Positions 27,520 to 36,452 of a stretch of 64,000 nucleotides of DNA are shown piece by piece. A model generated the notes under the pieces. The model did not search any database, was not told where the DNA came from, and was given only the letters and a program-made list of their open reading frames with translations. Source of the DNA: Acholeplasma laidlawii (lineage in GTDB: Bacteria > Bacillota_I > Bacilli_A > Acholeplasmatales > Acholeplasmataceae). The number at the start of each line of letters is the position of its first letter. Position 1 is the first letter of the stretch. A program made the translations under genes and the position numbers. Where the stretch lies: the NCBI RefSeq assembly GCF_015709225.1, contig NZ_JADNRS010000050.1, positions 1-64,000 of the forward strand. The letters are read 5' to 3'.

Positions 27520-28067
27520 TCGATAAAATAACAGAAGATGTCAGGCTAAAGTATAAAGACAATCCCAAACGATATGAACATATCCTAGGTGTTGTAAAAA
27601 CTGCTGTAAGTCTTTCGTTAAGGTATGGGGTTGATTCCAATAAAGCCTATATTGCAGCAATCTTTCATGATTATACAAAGTATGATGACATAAATAGTCA
27701 AACATCTGTATTAGACATAAATGAAATTAAAGCTTATGAAGATGTACCTGTGATGTATCATGCTTTAAGTGCAGCAGCAATTTTAAAAAATACCTACAAC
27801 ATAGAAGATGAAACCATCTTAAATGCCATTAAATATCATGTATATGGTAGAGTAGGTATGACAACACTGGATAAAATTATACTAATAGCTGATAAAATAG
27901 AACCAACAAGAGATTATCCACTTGTTGATGATTTAAGAAAACTATCACTTGAAAGTTTAGATGAAACCATTAAAGTATATTTAAATGATTTAGTAACAAA
28001 TCCTGAATTGGGATACATTACAAATAAAAAAAACATATTAGAAATAATAAAAAGTATAGGAGAATAG
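27516..28067 (+). CDS. yqeK: YqeK family HD-domain protein (Ap4A hydrolase)
   Basis: A 183-residue HD protein: His in RYEHILGVVKTA (about 19-30), HD in AIFHDYTKYDD (about 48-58), then YHALSAA, IKYHVYGR and ADKIEPTRDYP (about 129-139), all characteristic of YqeK. Bacillota homologues hydrolyse symmetrical diadenosine tetraphosphate, limiting this stress nucleotide. It overlaps yqeH by four bases. The usual genes between yqeH and yqeK in Bacillus (aroE, yhbY, nadD) are absent here. Confidence 0.92.
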   Translation: MIDKITEDVRLKYKDNPKRYEHILGVVKTAVSLSLRYGVDSNKAYIAAIFHDYTKYDDINSQTSVLDINEIKAYEDVPVMYHALSAAAILKNTYNIEDETILNAIKYHVYGRVGMTTLDKIILIADKIEPTRDYPLVDDLRKLSLESLDETIKVYLNDLVTNPELGYITNKKNILEIIKSIGE

Positions 28068-28070
28068 ATT

Positions 28071-28385
28071 TTGCAACTATTACAACAAACCATAGAAATA
28101 TTAGAAAAAATTAATGCACAAGACATTACAGTATATGAATTCTTAGAAAAGAGTCCATTTTATGACTATTTTGTAGTCGCAACCGTCAATGAGCGTGCAT
28201 CCCAAAGTGCGGTCGGTTATTTCAATGAAACCCTTAAATCAAGTATTAAACAAGTAGAAGGTAAAGGACAAACAGGTTGGTTATTAATTGACCTTGGAGA
28301 TGTCGTAGTTCACTTGTTTGGTGAAAAAGATAGAGAGTTTTACGGATTTGATAAACGCTTCATGGAATTAAAAAAGAAAATATAA
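28071..28385 (+). CDS. rsfS: Ribosomal silencing factor RsfS
   Basis: A 104-residue RsfS/Iojap protein that binds L14 and blocks joining of the ribosomal subunits when nutrients are short. Family segments are YDYFVVATVNERASQSAVG (about 30-48), the conserved EGKGQTGWLLIDLGDVVVHLF (about 63-83) and REFYGFDKRF. The start is TTG 28071 with TAGGAGA ten bases ahead and only three bases after the yqeK stop. The next 60 bases contain a hairpin that overlaps the following gene's ribosome site. Confidence 0.94.
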   Translation: MQLLQQTIEILEKINAQDITVYEFLEKSPFYDYFVVATVNERASQSAVGYFNETLKSSIKQVEGKGQTGWLLIDLGDVVVHLFGEKDREFYGFDKRFMELKKKI

Positions 28386-28404
28386 TCTACATAAATAAAA
28401 GTCG

Positions 28405-28448
28405 AAAACCTCCATTATCTATACTATATAGATGAAGGAGGTTTTTTT
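28405..28448 (+). terminator. Terminator-like hairpin that contains the comEA Shine-Dalgarno site
   Basis: AAAACCTCC (28405-28413) pairs with GGAGGTTTT (28437-28445), with an additional TATCTAT/ATAGAT stem inside and a run of seven T (28442-28448) behind. AAGGAGG (28435-28441) in the right arm is the ribosome site of the ATG at 28449. A TATAAT at 28381-28386 could be a -10 element giving a short leader that begins just before the hairpin. Confidence 0.75.
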
Positions 28449-28946
28449 ATGAAGAAAAATGTCATATGGGCAATAGTCTTTTTACTCGTATTTATGTGGT
28501 TGGTGTTTAAACCAGAAAGTAAAGATTTACCTTATTTTAAACATGAAACAGATATGCTTCAAGTAGATATTACCGGTGCTGTTAAAAAGCCTGGAACCTA
28601 TCAAATTACTAGGGGTATGACCTTAGCTTATTTAATTGATCTATCTGGCGGTCTTAAAGAACATGCAGATATATCAAATATCAAATTAGGTAGTATTGTA
28701 ACAAATGCTACATATCATATTCCACACTATCAACTCATTGAAGAAGAGATTATTAAAAAGATTAATTTAAATACGGCTACCTATAGTGAACTCATGTTAG
28801 TACCTTATATTACTGAAAATAGAGCACTTGAAATTCTACTATATAAAAAAGAACATGGTAATTTCAAAAGTTTAGAAGAACTACTTCATGTGAAGGGTAT
28901 TGGAGTACAAACATTTGATAAAGTTAAAATTTATTTTTTTATTTAA
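28449..28946 (+). CDS. comEA: ComEA-like DNA-binding competence protein
   Basis: A 165-residue protein with an N-terminal membrane anchor (residues 5-20), an SLBB domain (MLQVDITGAVKKPGTYQI, about 36-53; SGGLKEHADI near 70) and a C-terminal helix-hairpin-helix pair (INLNTATYSELMLVPYI, about 107-123; LLHVKGIGVQTFDKVK, about 145-160). ComEA binds incoming DNA at the membrane and hands it to ComEC, encoded directly after it and overlapping by up to 47 bases. Its ribosome site is buried in a terminator-like hairpin. Function in this organism is inferred from family and context. Confidence 0.92.
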   Translation: MKKNVIWAIVFLLVFMWLVFKPESKDLPYFKHETDMLQVDITGAVKKPGTYQITRGMTLAYLIDLSGGLKEHADISNIKLGSIVTNATYHIPHYQLIEEEIIKKINLNTATYSELMLVPYITENRALEILLYKKEHGNFKSLEELLHVKGIGVQTFDKVKIYFFI

Positions 28947-30900
28947 GCAGACGTATTTATATTTAATTTTACTTATTATTTTAATACTTACAATGCATTA
29001 TCCTTATATAGGTATAGTACTTATATTATATTTGTATCGAATGAGAAAACATATATCCTGGTTGATTGTATTTTCTATAGCTTTGATCTATTTACTAGGT
29101 TTTTTTACACTTTACCCAATAGAAAAAGATGTGAATCAAAATTTTGTTGTAAGTCATATTGAAGATAAAGAAAGTTATTATCAATACACAGTCACATCAG
29201 GGTTTGATTCATTTCACTTTAATAGTCAGATACAGTATGCATTTGGTGACATTATTTTTATTAAAGGAAGGATAGAAAATTATAGGAAACAAACAGTACC
29301 TGGTGGTTTTGATAGTTTTAAGTATCAACTTGGTAAGGGGATTAAAGGTATCATAAGAATCGATACGATTAGTCTTAAATTCCCTTCAATATTTAGAAAG
29401 ATTAAGTTAAAACCAATACCAATTTTAGATTTGTTTTATGATGATACACTCATTGAAACACAGTATATGTCTCACCTATTTAAATTATCCTCTATTCATC
29501 TTACCTTTTTAATCGCCTTGATGTTTAAATTATTTTATTATCTTGATATCAAGGATACATCAAAATACTTAATTACAGCAATACTTATGGGTGTATCTTA
29601 TGTCATCGGTTTTAGCGTGATTATCTTAAGGATGTGTATTAAATACACCATTAAGTACTTAAATGATGTATTTAATATAGAAATGGATAACTCTAATATA
29701 GAGGTATTAACCTGTTTGATTATACTAATATTTAATCCTTATATCATCTATAATCAAACATTTATTGTAGTATATGTTTTTGTCTTTTATATCGCACTTA
29801 GTTCGAGGGTAACTAAGAAGCATATAAGCTATATCATACCTTTTTTGATTGCACCTTTTTTACTTTTATGGCAAAAAGAAATTAGTTTGATCAGTTTATT
29901 TTTTATTCCGATTATGAGTTTACTCATTAAATATGTATGGGTACCTAGTTTAATTATTGGGTCTACATTACCCTTTATTTCACTAATTGATAATATAGCT
30001 ATATTTATTCAGAAAATAGAGGCGTTTATTGATATTTATGATATTCGTTTCTACCTAATACAACTTAATGGAATCATGTGGATCTTCTATTTTGGTTACA
30101 TCATATTTTTATATGCTGCACCACACAAAAAAGCCTTTTACAGACGTTTTGTATCTCTTTTGGGTATGGTGGTCATCTCTTTTTTACTTACCCTTAAACC
30201 GCTTGAAGATAATGTTATATTTTTAGATGTAGGTCAAGGCGATAGTGCTGTCATATTTAAAGATAATCAAGTTATTGTTGTTGATGCATTTGTAAATGTT
30301 ACAAGTTATTTAAAATATCATTATGTATATACGATTGATTACTTATTTATTACGCATTCTGATTTAGATCATATGAAAGAAGTTGATAACTTACTAGAAA
30401 ACTTTAATATAAAAACAATCGTTGTAAGTGGTTATATGGATTATCCTGTGAAACACCCTAATATATATCGTGTTCGTGAAGGCTTTCTTAATCTTAGCGA
30501 CTCTTTAGGTATCCAGTTACTAGGTCCTACAAAAGACTATCGAAATATAAATGATAATTCTATTGTTTTTAAAATATTTGTTGATGGTTTAAATTATTTG
30601 TTTACAGGTGATATTGGCATTCAAACAGAAAATGATTTAGTTAATATGTATGGTAGATTATTAAAAAGTGATGTTTTGAAAGTACCGCATCACGGCTCTA
30701 ATACTTCAAGTTCAGTTGATTTCTTGTATCATGTGGACCCTTCGATTGCGGTAGTAAGTGTGAGTAAGCGTAATGTATACAATTTACCGAACAAAGAAAT
30801 TATTCAAATATATTGGGATTATGGACTTTATTTACATCAAACTAAAGATTCTGGAAGTCTAAAAATTAAAAACAAAAATTTAATAAACTTTCCACCTTAA
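28900..30900 (+). CDS. comEC: ComEC/Rec2 DNA uptake channel
   Basis: A 666-residue membrane protein. After N-terminal helices comes an OB-like segment (about 75-160, ending RKQTVPGGFDSFKYQLGKGIKG). The polytopic competence domain covers about 185-430, and a metallo-beta-lactamase domain starts at NVIFLDVGQGDSAVIF (about 437) with THSDLDHMKEV (about 486) and VLKVPHHGSNTS (about 591). ComEC conducts single-stranded DNA inward. The start is uncertain: TTG 28900 and TTG 28915 are both within comEA, and no ATG with a ribosome site is present before the first helices. Confidence 0.92.
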   Translation: MEYKHLIKLKFIFLFKQTYLYLILLIILILTMHYPYIGIVLILYLYRMRKHISWLIVFSIALIYLLGFFTLYPIEKDVNQNFVVSHIEDKESYYQYTVTSGFDSFHFNSQIQYAFGDIIFIKGRIENYRKQTVPGGFDSFKYQLGKGIKGIIRIDTISLKFPSIFRKIKLKPIPILDLFYDDTLIETQYMSHLFKLSSIHLTFLIALMFKLFYYLDIKDTSKYLITAILMGVSYVIGFSVIILRMCIKYTIKYLNDVFNIEMDNSNIEVLTCLIILIFNPYIIYNQTFIVVYVFVFYIALSSRVTKKHISYIIPFLIAPFLLLWQKEISLISLFFIPIMSLLIKYVWVPSLIIGSTLPFISLIDNIAIFIQKIEAFIDIYDIRFYLIQLNGIMWIFYFGYIIFLYAAPHKKAFYRRFVSLLGMVVISFLLTLKPLEDNVIFLDVGQGDSAVIFKDNQVIVVDAFVNVTSYLKYHYVYTIDYLFITHSDLDHMKEVDNLLENFNIKTIVVSGYMDYPVKHPNIYRVREGFLNLSDSLGIQLLGPTKDYRNINDNSIVFKIFVDGLNYLFTGDIGIQTENDLVNMYGRLLKSDVLKVPHHGSNTSSSVDFLYHVDPSIAVVSVSKRNVYNLPNKEIIQIYWDYGLYLHQTKDSGSLKIKNKNLINFPP

Positions 30901-30914
30901 TTTTCTATTTAGAG

Positions 30915-30943
30915 TTTCAAAAAGTGTCAAAAAATTGTATAAT
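30915..30943 (+). promoter_or_regulatory. Promoter of holA
   Basis: A -35-like TTTCAA (30915-30920), 17-base spacer and -10 TATAAT (30938-30943) lie 21 bases before the holA ATG. Confidence 0.5.
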
Positions 30944-30964
30944 ATGATGTAAGCGAGGTAATCT

Positions 30965-31912
30965 ATGGAATCCACATATTTATTAGTTGGTCAATCAGCT
31001 TTTTTAATAAACGAACAGATAAAAACATATCAAGAGAAATTTAAACTTGACCAGTTTAATATTGTTAAATTAGATGCACTAGAAACTGAAATTGAAGTGA
31101 TTAATCAAGAACTTCAAACCGTTTCTTTTTTTAGTGATTTAAAAATGGTTGTCATCGAGAACTTAGATGGTTTAACAAGGTATGATGATAAGGTACTATC
31201 TACTTTCTACAAATATTTAGAATCACCAAGTAGTGATATTGTTTTAATATTAACAATTACTGAACTACCAAAGGATCATAATTTGGGTAGTTATCTAGAA
31301 AAATATGCATTTATTGAAACAATTCAATCTTTAGAAGGCGAAACACTCATTTCTTATATTAGAGAGTCATTTCTTAAAGATGCATATCAAATAGAAGATA
31401 AGAGTATACAACTTATTATTGATCGTACTCAAAATGATCTTTTCAGTATTCACCAGGAAATTAGTAAGATTAAAATGTATGCATATGATGAAAAAATTGT
31501 CTTCATAGAAGATGTTGATTTATTAGTGACTAGAAACCTAGAAGACAATATTTTTTCTTTTTCTACTGCATACTTAAAAGGTAATATAAAATCTTATATG
31601 CAAATCTATGATGATTTAGTTACAAATAAAATGCCGTCAAGTACAATATTTAATCATTTATTTAATACAATGAACTTAATTATGCAAACTAAAGATTTAA
31701 TGGAACAAGGATTAAATCAAAAAACACTGGCCGAACAATTAGGTGTATCTAGTGGTAGAGCATACCACTTAATGAAAGAAGCGAAGTTACAAAATAAAAA
31801 AGATTTAGAAAATCTAATTCATGGATTAGCTAAACTAGATGTAGAAATCAAAAGTGGCATAAAAGATGAAAAATTAGGCTTTGAATTACTATTACTAAGG
31901 AGATTAGCATGA
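30965..31912 (+). CDS. holA: DNA polymerase III delta subunit
   Basis: A 315-residue HolA protein: clamp-loader delta opens the sliding clamp. The N terminus TYLLVGQSAFLINEQIK, the FFSDLKMVVIENLDG segment (about 55-69), the LEKYAFIETIQSLEGETLISYI bridge and the C-terminal collar region (SSGRAYHLMKEAK, QLGV) are family features. The usual neighbour in Bacillota is comEC upstream and rpsT downstream, both found here. The AGCGAGGTAATCT upstream provides the ribosome site. Its stop overlaps the exonuclease ATG (ATGA). Confidence 0.93.
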   Translation: MESTYLLVGQSAFLINEQIKTYQEKFKLDQFNIVKLDALETEIEVINQELQTVSFFSDLKMVVIENLDGLTRYDDKVLSTFYKYLESPSSDIVLILTITELPKDHNLGSYLEKYAFIETIQSLEGETLISYIRESFLKDAYQIEDKSIQLIIDRTQNDLFSIHQEISKIKMYAYDEKIVFIEDVDLLVTRNLEDNIFSFSTAYLKGNIKSYMQIYDDLVTNKMPSSTIFNHLFNTMNLIMQTKDLMEQGLNQKTLAEQLGVSSGRAYHLMKEAKLQNKKDLENLIHGLAKLDVEIKSGIKDEKLGFELLLLRRLA

Positions 31913-32592
31913 AACTAGAATATAAAAAAATACTGGTATTTGATTTTGAAACAACAGGACTTACACCGAAAAGAGATAAAGTAATTGAAGTAGGCGCGGT
32001 ATTACTTGAAAAAATAGATGATACCTATGAAATAGTTCAAGAAATTGATTATCTAATCAAACAACAAACACCAATAACAGATTTTATTTCTAATCTTACA
32101 GGTATAACAAATGAAATGTTAGAGCGTGATGGTGTTGAAGAAGAGTATGCATTTAGACAACTAGATAATCTAATTGATGAGGACACACTATTAGTCGCAT
32201 ATAATCTATCATTTGACATAGGTTTTTTAAGTGCACTATATAAAACGTATGTTGCACATAACTTTTTAATACAAAATGACATTTTAGACTGTATGGCAGT
32301 TTATAAAGATAGATATCCTTATCCACATAAACTTGAAAGTGCAGTGTCTAGATTTGGGTTAACAAATAACCAAGCGCATAGAGCAAGTGAAGATGCCAAA
32401 GCTACATTTAAAGTTTTAGAATGTTTAGCAAGTGAAGAAAACAATTTAAAATTATATATTAATGTGTTAGGCTATAATAAAAAATACGCCCTACCAGATA
32501 GAACGTATTTCAAAAAACATATTGAATTAGTAGCACAAGGCTTTAATGGTTACCGCGAAATCGAAAAAAGGGTAATAAAAAACACCATTTAG
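31909..32592 (+). CDS. DnaQ-like 3'-5' exonuclease
   Basis: A 227-residue DEDDh exonuclease. Exo I is FDFETTGL (about 11-18), Exo II is AYNLSFDIGFL (about 98-108), Exo III is HRASEDAKAT (about 157-166). It resembles stand-alone epsilon-like proofreading nucleases and the exonuclease part of PolC, so it may aid replication fidelity or RNA/DNA trimming; the partner is unknown. It overlaps holA by four bases. The end of the gene doubles as terminator region for the convergent rpsT. Confidence 0.88.
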   Translation: MKLEYKKILVFDFETTGLTPKRDKVIEVGAVLLEKIDDTYEIVQEIDYLIKQQTPITDFISNLTGITNEMLERDGVEEEYAFRQLDNLIDEDTLLVAYNLSFDIGFLSALYKTYVAHNFLIQNDILDCMAVYKDRYPYPHKLESAVSRFGLTNNQAHRASEDAKATFKVLECLASEENNLKLYINVLGYNKKYALPDRTYFKKHIELVAQGFNGYREIEKRVIKNTI

Positions 32593-32597
32593 GTGTC
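32573..32597 (-). terminator. Terminator of rpsT, lying in the 3' end of the exonuclease gene
   Basis: On the - strand, GACACC/GGTGTT with loop TAAAT is followed by TTTTATT. The stem covers the exonuclease stop codon (32590-32592). Confidence 0.8.
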
Positions 32598-32599
32598 TA

Positions 32600-32860
32600 T
32601 TATAAGGAGTTTACGAGTCTTGCTAACGCAGATTTATTACGCGCAACAAAGTTCTTGTGGAAAATTCCTTTAGCTTGCCCTTTATCTAACTTTTTATGTG
32701 CAAATGACAATTTAGCTAGTGCAAGATCTTTATCTTTAGCTTCTACAGCTTTTTCAACAGCTTTAACAGCAGTTTTGTATGATGATTTAAATGAAACGTT
32801 TGCTTGATGACGTTTTTCGTTCGTTAAGTTACGTTTGATTTGGGATTTAATATTAGCCAC
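32600..32860 (-). CDS. rpsT: Ribosomal protein S20
   Basis: An 86-residue helical basic protein binding 16S rRNA. Family features are ANIKSQIKRNLTNEKRHQAN at the start, YKTAVKAVEKAV in the middle and GIFHKNFVARNKSALARL at the end. The start is GTG 32860 with GGAGGTG five bases upstream on the - strand; longer versions of the frame upstream run through promoter sequence and are not S20-like. S20 genes of E. coli also use a weak start codon (UUG) linked to autoregulation, so the GTG may matter. The gene is divergent from pgsA. Confidence 0.96.
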   Translation of the reverse strand: MANIKSQIKRNLTNEKRHQANVSFKSSYKTAVKAVEKAVEAKDKDLALAKLSFAHKKLDKGQAKGIFHKNFVARNKSALARLVNSL

Positions 32861-32888
32861 AAATTCACCTCCTAAATAAGCACATATC

Positions 32889-32917
32889 ATTTTACCAAAA
32901 CAAACTAATAAATGCAA
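32889..32917 (-). promoter_or_regulatory. Promoter of rpsT
   Basis: On the - strand, -35 TTGCAT (32917-32912), a 17-base spacer and extended -10 TGG-TAAAAT (32894-32889) lie 28 bases before the GTG start. Confidence 0.7.
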
Positions 32918-32961
32918 TAAGAAATCATATTTATGATAAAATAAATGAGATGAGGGAAAAT

Positions 32962-33549
32962 ATGACAACAGCAAATAAATTAACAATCTTAAGAATATTA
33001 TTAATACCAGTCATGATTATCGTGTTATACATTGATGCACTCGTGATCGATACAGCATTTTTAAACATGACAGTACAGCAAATAATTTTTGCAGTGCTAT
33101 TCATTCTAGCAAGTCTAACAGACTTCCTTGATGGCTATATAGCGCGAAAGTATAACCAAATTACGACATTTGGTAAGTTTTTAGACCCGATTGCAGATAA
33201 AGTTTTAGTATTTACTGCACTGCTTTATTTAATGGTTCAAATGCCTGATAGAGTAGCTATATGGGGTGTAATGGTTATCATAGTAAGAGAATTTTTAGTT
33301 ACAGGTGTTCGACTTATTGCAGTTGAACATGGCAAAGTGATTGCAGCAAGTCACTTAGGCAAATATAAGACTTTAACCACAATGTTAGCAATCATTATGT
33401 TTTTATTTAATGACGTAGGATTAACACTTATCCATCCTAATTTAGTGTGGGTGACCAATATTGTTTATTATATAGCAATATTCTTCACGGTTTGGTCTGG
33501 ATTTGATTATTTATATAAAAATAGAGAGATTATATTGGAAAGTGTATAA
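32962..33549 (+). CDS. pgsA: CDP-diacylglycerol-glycerol-3-phosphate 3-phosphatidyltransferase
   Basis: PgsA makes phosphatidylglycerophosphate, the precursor of phosphatidylglycerol. The 195-residue membrane protein begins TTANKLTILRILLIPVMI and has the CDP-alcohol phosphotransferase motif D-x2-DG-x2-AR-x8-G-x3-D-x3-D as DFLDGYIARKYNQITTFG followed by KFLDPIADK (about 54-80). The ATG at 32962 is preferred because GAGGG sits seven bases ahead; an ATG at 32950 would lie on that site. It is followed by recA, the pgsA-(cinA)-recA order known from Bacillota but without cinA. Confidence 0.95.
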   Translation: MTTANKLTILRILLIPVMIIVLYIDALVIDTAFLNMTVQQIIFAVLFILASLTDFLDGYIARKYNQITTFGKFLDPIADKVLVFTALLYLMVQMPDRVAIWGVMVIIVREFLVTGVRLIAVEHGKVIAASHLGKYKTLTTMLAIIMFLFNDVGLTLIHPNLVWVTNIVYYIAIFFTVWSGFDYLYKNREIILESV

Positions 33550-33606
33550 AATAAAAGTCAAACAGACATTATTACACTACTATACTATAGGAGGAATGAT
33601 TAGTTT

Positions 33607-34602
33607 ATGAGCGATAATAAAAAACAACAAGCACTAGAATTAGCCCTTAAACAAATTGAAAAACAATTTGGTAAAGGGTCAATTATGAAATTAGGTGATG
33701 GTGCTGACCATTCAATAGAAGCAATCCCATCTGGTTCTATAGCATTAGACATAGCATTAGGTATTGGTGGCTATCCTAGAGGAAGAATTATTGAGGTTTA
33801 TGGACCTGAGTCAAGTGGTAAGACAACACTTACTTTACACGCTATGGCAAGTGCCCAAAAGCAAGGTGGTACAGTAGCGTTTATCGATGCTGAGCATGCA
33901 CTTGATCCAAATTATGCGAAAGCTCTTGGTGTGGATTTAGATAATTTAGTGTTATCTCAACCAGATACAGGAGAACAAGCACTTGATATTGCTGAGGCTC
34001 TAATTAAGAGTGGATCTATTGATATGATCGTCATAGACTCTGTAGCTGCTTTAGTACCAGAGGCTGAAATTGCTGGTGATATGTCTGCTAACCATGTAGG
34101 CTTACAAGCAAGAATGATGTCACAAGCAATGCGTAAGATGTCAGGTGTCATCTCGAAATCAAATGTTGTAGCAATTTTTATCAACCAAATTAGAGAAAAA
34201 GTTGGTATCATGTTTGGTAACCCAGAAACAACCCCAGGTGGTCGTGCACTTAAATTCTTCTCATCAGTAAGATTAGAAATAAGACGTGCAGAAGCGATTA
34301 AGCAAGGTAGTGAGATGATTGGTATTAAATCAAACGTCAAAGTTGTCAAGTCAAAAGTGGCACCACCACTAAAAACAGCATCTATTGATATTATGTATGG
34401 TACTGGTATTTCTAGAAGTGGTGAAGTACTTGATCTTTCAGTGGAACTTAATTTAGTCAATAAAAGTGGCGCATGGTATAACATTGGTGAAGAAAAACTT
34501 GGCCAAGGTCGTGACAATGCAAAACAATATTTAGAAGACAAACCAGAACTTCTAAATGAGTTAGAAAAAAAGGTTAGAACGCATTTTAAATTAACAAAAT
34601 AG
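33607..34602 (+). CDS. recA: Recombinase RecA
   Basis: The central homologous recombination protein, 331 residues. Walker A is GPESSGKTT (about 65-73), Walker [10 protein letters not shown]-type ([12 protein letters not shown], about 139-150), loop L1 [20 protein letters not shown] and L2 [20 protein letters not shown], all intact. The acidic C-terminal tail is short. AGGAGG sits 11 bases before the ATG. No LexA-type (GAAC-N4-GTTC) operator is visible upstream, so SOS control is not supported by the sequence. A strong terminator follows at 34635. Confidence 0.98.
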   Translation: MSDNKKQQALELALKQIEKQFGKGSIMKLGDGADHSIEAIPSGSIALDIALGIGGYPRGRIIEVYGPESSGKTTLTLHAMASAQKQGGTVAFIDAEHALDPNYAKALGVDLDNLVLSQPDTGEQALDIAEALIKSGSIDMIVIDSVAALVPEAEIAGDMSANHVGLQARMMSQAMRKMSGVISKSNVVAIFINQIREKVGIMFGNPETTPGGRALKFFSSVRLEIRRAEAIKQGSEMIGIKSNVKVVKSKVAPPLKTASIDIMYGTGISRSGEVLDLSVELNLVNKSGAWYNIGEEKLGQGRDNAKQYLEDKPELLNELEKKVRTHFKLTK

Positions 34603-34634
34603 AATAATTTACACAAAATGTAATAATACTCAAC

Positions 34635-34664
34635 AAAGTGGTGAAACTATCACCACTTTTTGTT
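34635..34664 (+). terminator. Terminator of recA
   Basis: A 10-bp perfect stem AAAGTGGTGA/TCACCACTTT with a five-base loop and a T-rich run, 33 bases after the recA stop. Confidence 0.92.
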
Positions 34665-34710
34665 TTATTATTTTATAATAGATATAGAGAAAAGTTTTAG
34701 GCGGGCTTGT

Positions 34711-36444
34711 ATGATAAACATAATTAGAAAAACCGGTTGGTTCTTAAAAAAAGAATGGAAAAGTTATACAATGATGTTTGTTTTCCTCATCATTATCGCT
34801 ATTCTAGCATTAACTCCAGCATATGTATTAGGTATTGCAATTGATGTGATTGTATCAAAAGGATTGACTTGGATGAGTCTATCTTTTATTGTTGGTGCAC
34901 TTGTATTAATACCCATTTTTAGATATTTAACATCATTTATCTATAACTATACATCTGCTAAAACAGCACAAAAGTTAGCTTTTGAATTTAGAAAAATTTA
35001 TCTAAAAAAACTCTTTGAAATGGATGCAGAGTTTTATGAAAGATTTCAAAAAGGTGACTTAATATCTAGAGCGACAGCTGACTTAGATATGATTACTATG
35101 GCTGCTACATCTGTACTTGAAGGTATTATTTTTAATATCGGTATCATTATGTTTGCCATTGGTGTTATGGCCTTCACAATCTCTTGGGAATTAACCCTTA
35201 TTTCAGTCACTGTGATGCCAATAGGTATTACCATACTAAATATGATCCGCGTGAAAAAAAGAGGGTATATTAAAATACATAGAGAAATCTATGCAAATAT
35301 GACTGAAAAGATTTTAGAGTCTGTAGAAGGTCAAAAAACTATTCGTGCTTATGTACAAGAAGCAAACGACTTAAAACATCAACATAAAACGATTGATGAA
35401 GATATTAAATCTTGGCGTTATATTATTAATTATGAAAATAGACTAGCGCCGTTATTTGAATCAGTATATGCAATTGCCTATATCTTAGCTTTCGTGTTTG
35501 GTGCACTTTTTATTATTAATCAAAAGATGACACTTGGTGAAATGATCATCTTTATTTCATACATCGGTATTTTATATGGACCAATTATATCTATATCGGG
35601 TGTGTTTCAACATATCAATAATGCCACTGTTGCCATTGATCGTTTTGATGAAATTATGAAGGTTGACCCAAAAGTTAAAAATGAAGATATTCCTGAACCA
35701 ATCATTGACTTTAAGAAGATTGAATTCAAGAATGTAGCTTTTAAATACCCATTAGATGAACGTTATACATTAGAAGACATTAATCTAGTGATCAAAAAAG
35801 GTGAGACAATTGGTGTTGTTGGGCCAACTGGTTCAGGTAAAACTACATTGGTTAGACAACTTTTAAGAGAGTTTAATGTCACAGAAGGTGATATCATTAT
35901 TGATAATAAAAGTATTAAACGCTATAACATTAAGAGTTTAAGAAAAATTGTTGGCTATGTACCACAAACACATATGTTATTTAGAAGAAAAGTAACAGAA
36001 AATATCATGATTGGTAACCCTGATGCAAGTATTGATCAATTAAATTTAGCAATCAAAATAGCAGATTTTGAAAAAGATATTGGATTCTTAACAAATGGTC
36101 TTCAAACACGTGTAGGTGAAGGTGGAACAACTTTATCTGGTGGTCAAAAGCAAAGACTATCGATTGCCAGAGCAATCATCAGAGACCCTGAAATATTAAT
36201 CTTAGATGACTCACTTTCAGCAGTCGATGCAAACACAGAAGAAACCATATTAAAACAACTTAAAACTTACCGTTCAGGTAATACAAATATCATTGTTGCA
36301 CACCGTTTTTCAGCAATTAGAGAAGCTAATCAAATTATTGTTATGGATAAGGGACGTATTGCTGAAATCGGAACACATGAAGAATTGATTCAAAAAGATG
36401 GTTGGTATAAAGCTCAATATGACCAACAAATGAAAATGAAATAG
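34711..36444 (+). CDS. ABC exporter half-transporter, degenerate-site subunit
   Basis: A 577-residue fusion of a six-helix exporter domain (about 1-310) and an ATPase (about 330-577). Walker A is GPTGSGKTT (about 370), the signature LSGGQKQR is canonical (about 476), and Walker B reads LILDDSLSAVD with Asp in place of the catalytic Glu, as in the BmrC/TM287 partner of heterodimeric exporters. H-loop IVAHR is kept. The ATG at 34711 is used since AGGCGGG precedes it, and an earlier ATG lies in the recA terminator tail. It pairs with the next gene, eight bases away. Substrate (drug or lipid) unknown. Confidence 0.93.
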   Translation: MINIIRKTGWFLKKEWKSYTMMFVFLIIIAILALTPAYVLGIAIDVIVSKGLTWMSLSFIVGALVLIPIFRYLTSFIYNYTSAKTAQKLAFEFRKIYLKKLFEMDAEFYERFQKGDLISRATADLDMITMAATSVLEGIIFNIGIIMFAIGVMAFTISWELTLISVTVMPIGITILNMIRVKKRGYIKIHREIYANMTEKILESVEGQKTIRAYVQEANDLKHQHKTIDEDIKSWRYIINYENRLAPLFESVYAIAYILAFVFGALFIINQKMTLGEMIIFISYIGILYGPIISISGVFQHINNATVAIDRFDEIMKVDPKVKNEDIPEPIIDFKKIEFKNVAFKYPLDERYTLEDINLVIKKGETIGVVGPTGSGKTTLVRQLLREFNVTEGDIIIDNKSIKRYNIKSLRKIVGYVPQTHMLFRRKVTENIMIGNPDASIDQLNLAIKIADFEKDIGFLTNGLQTRVGEGGTTLSGGQKQRLSIARAIIRDPEILILDDSLSAVDANTEETILKQLKTYRSGNTNIIVAHRFSAIREANQIIVMDKGRIAEIGTHEELIQKDGWYKAQYDQQMKMK

Positions 36445-36452
36445 GTGTCTAT

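Noticed and set aside
32861-32986. N-terminal extension of S20
   Set aside because: The added residues are hydrophobic and read through the rpsT promoter and ribosome site; GTG 32860 fits the family start.
33541-33606. SOS operator in front of recA
   Set aside because: No GAAC-N4-GTTC-like palindrome was found in the short upstream region.
33957-34616. 219-residue frame on the - strand
   Set aside because: It lies fully antisense to the conserved recA coding sequence, has no ribosome site and its product resembles nothing; a shadow frame.
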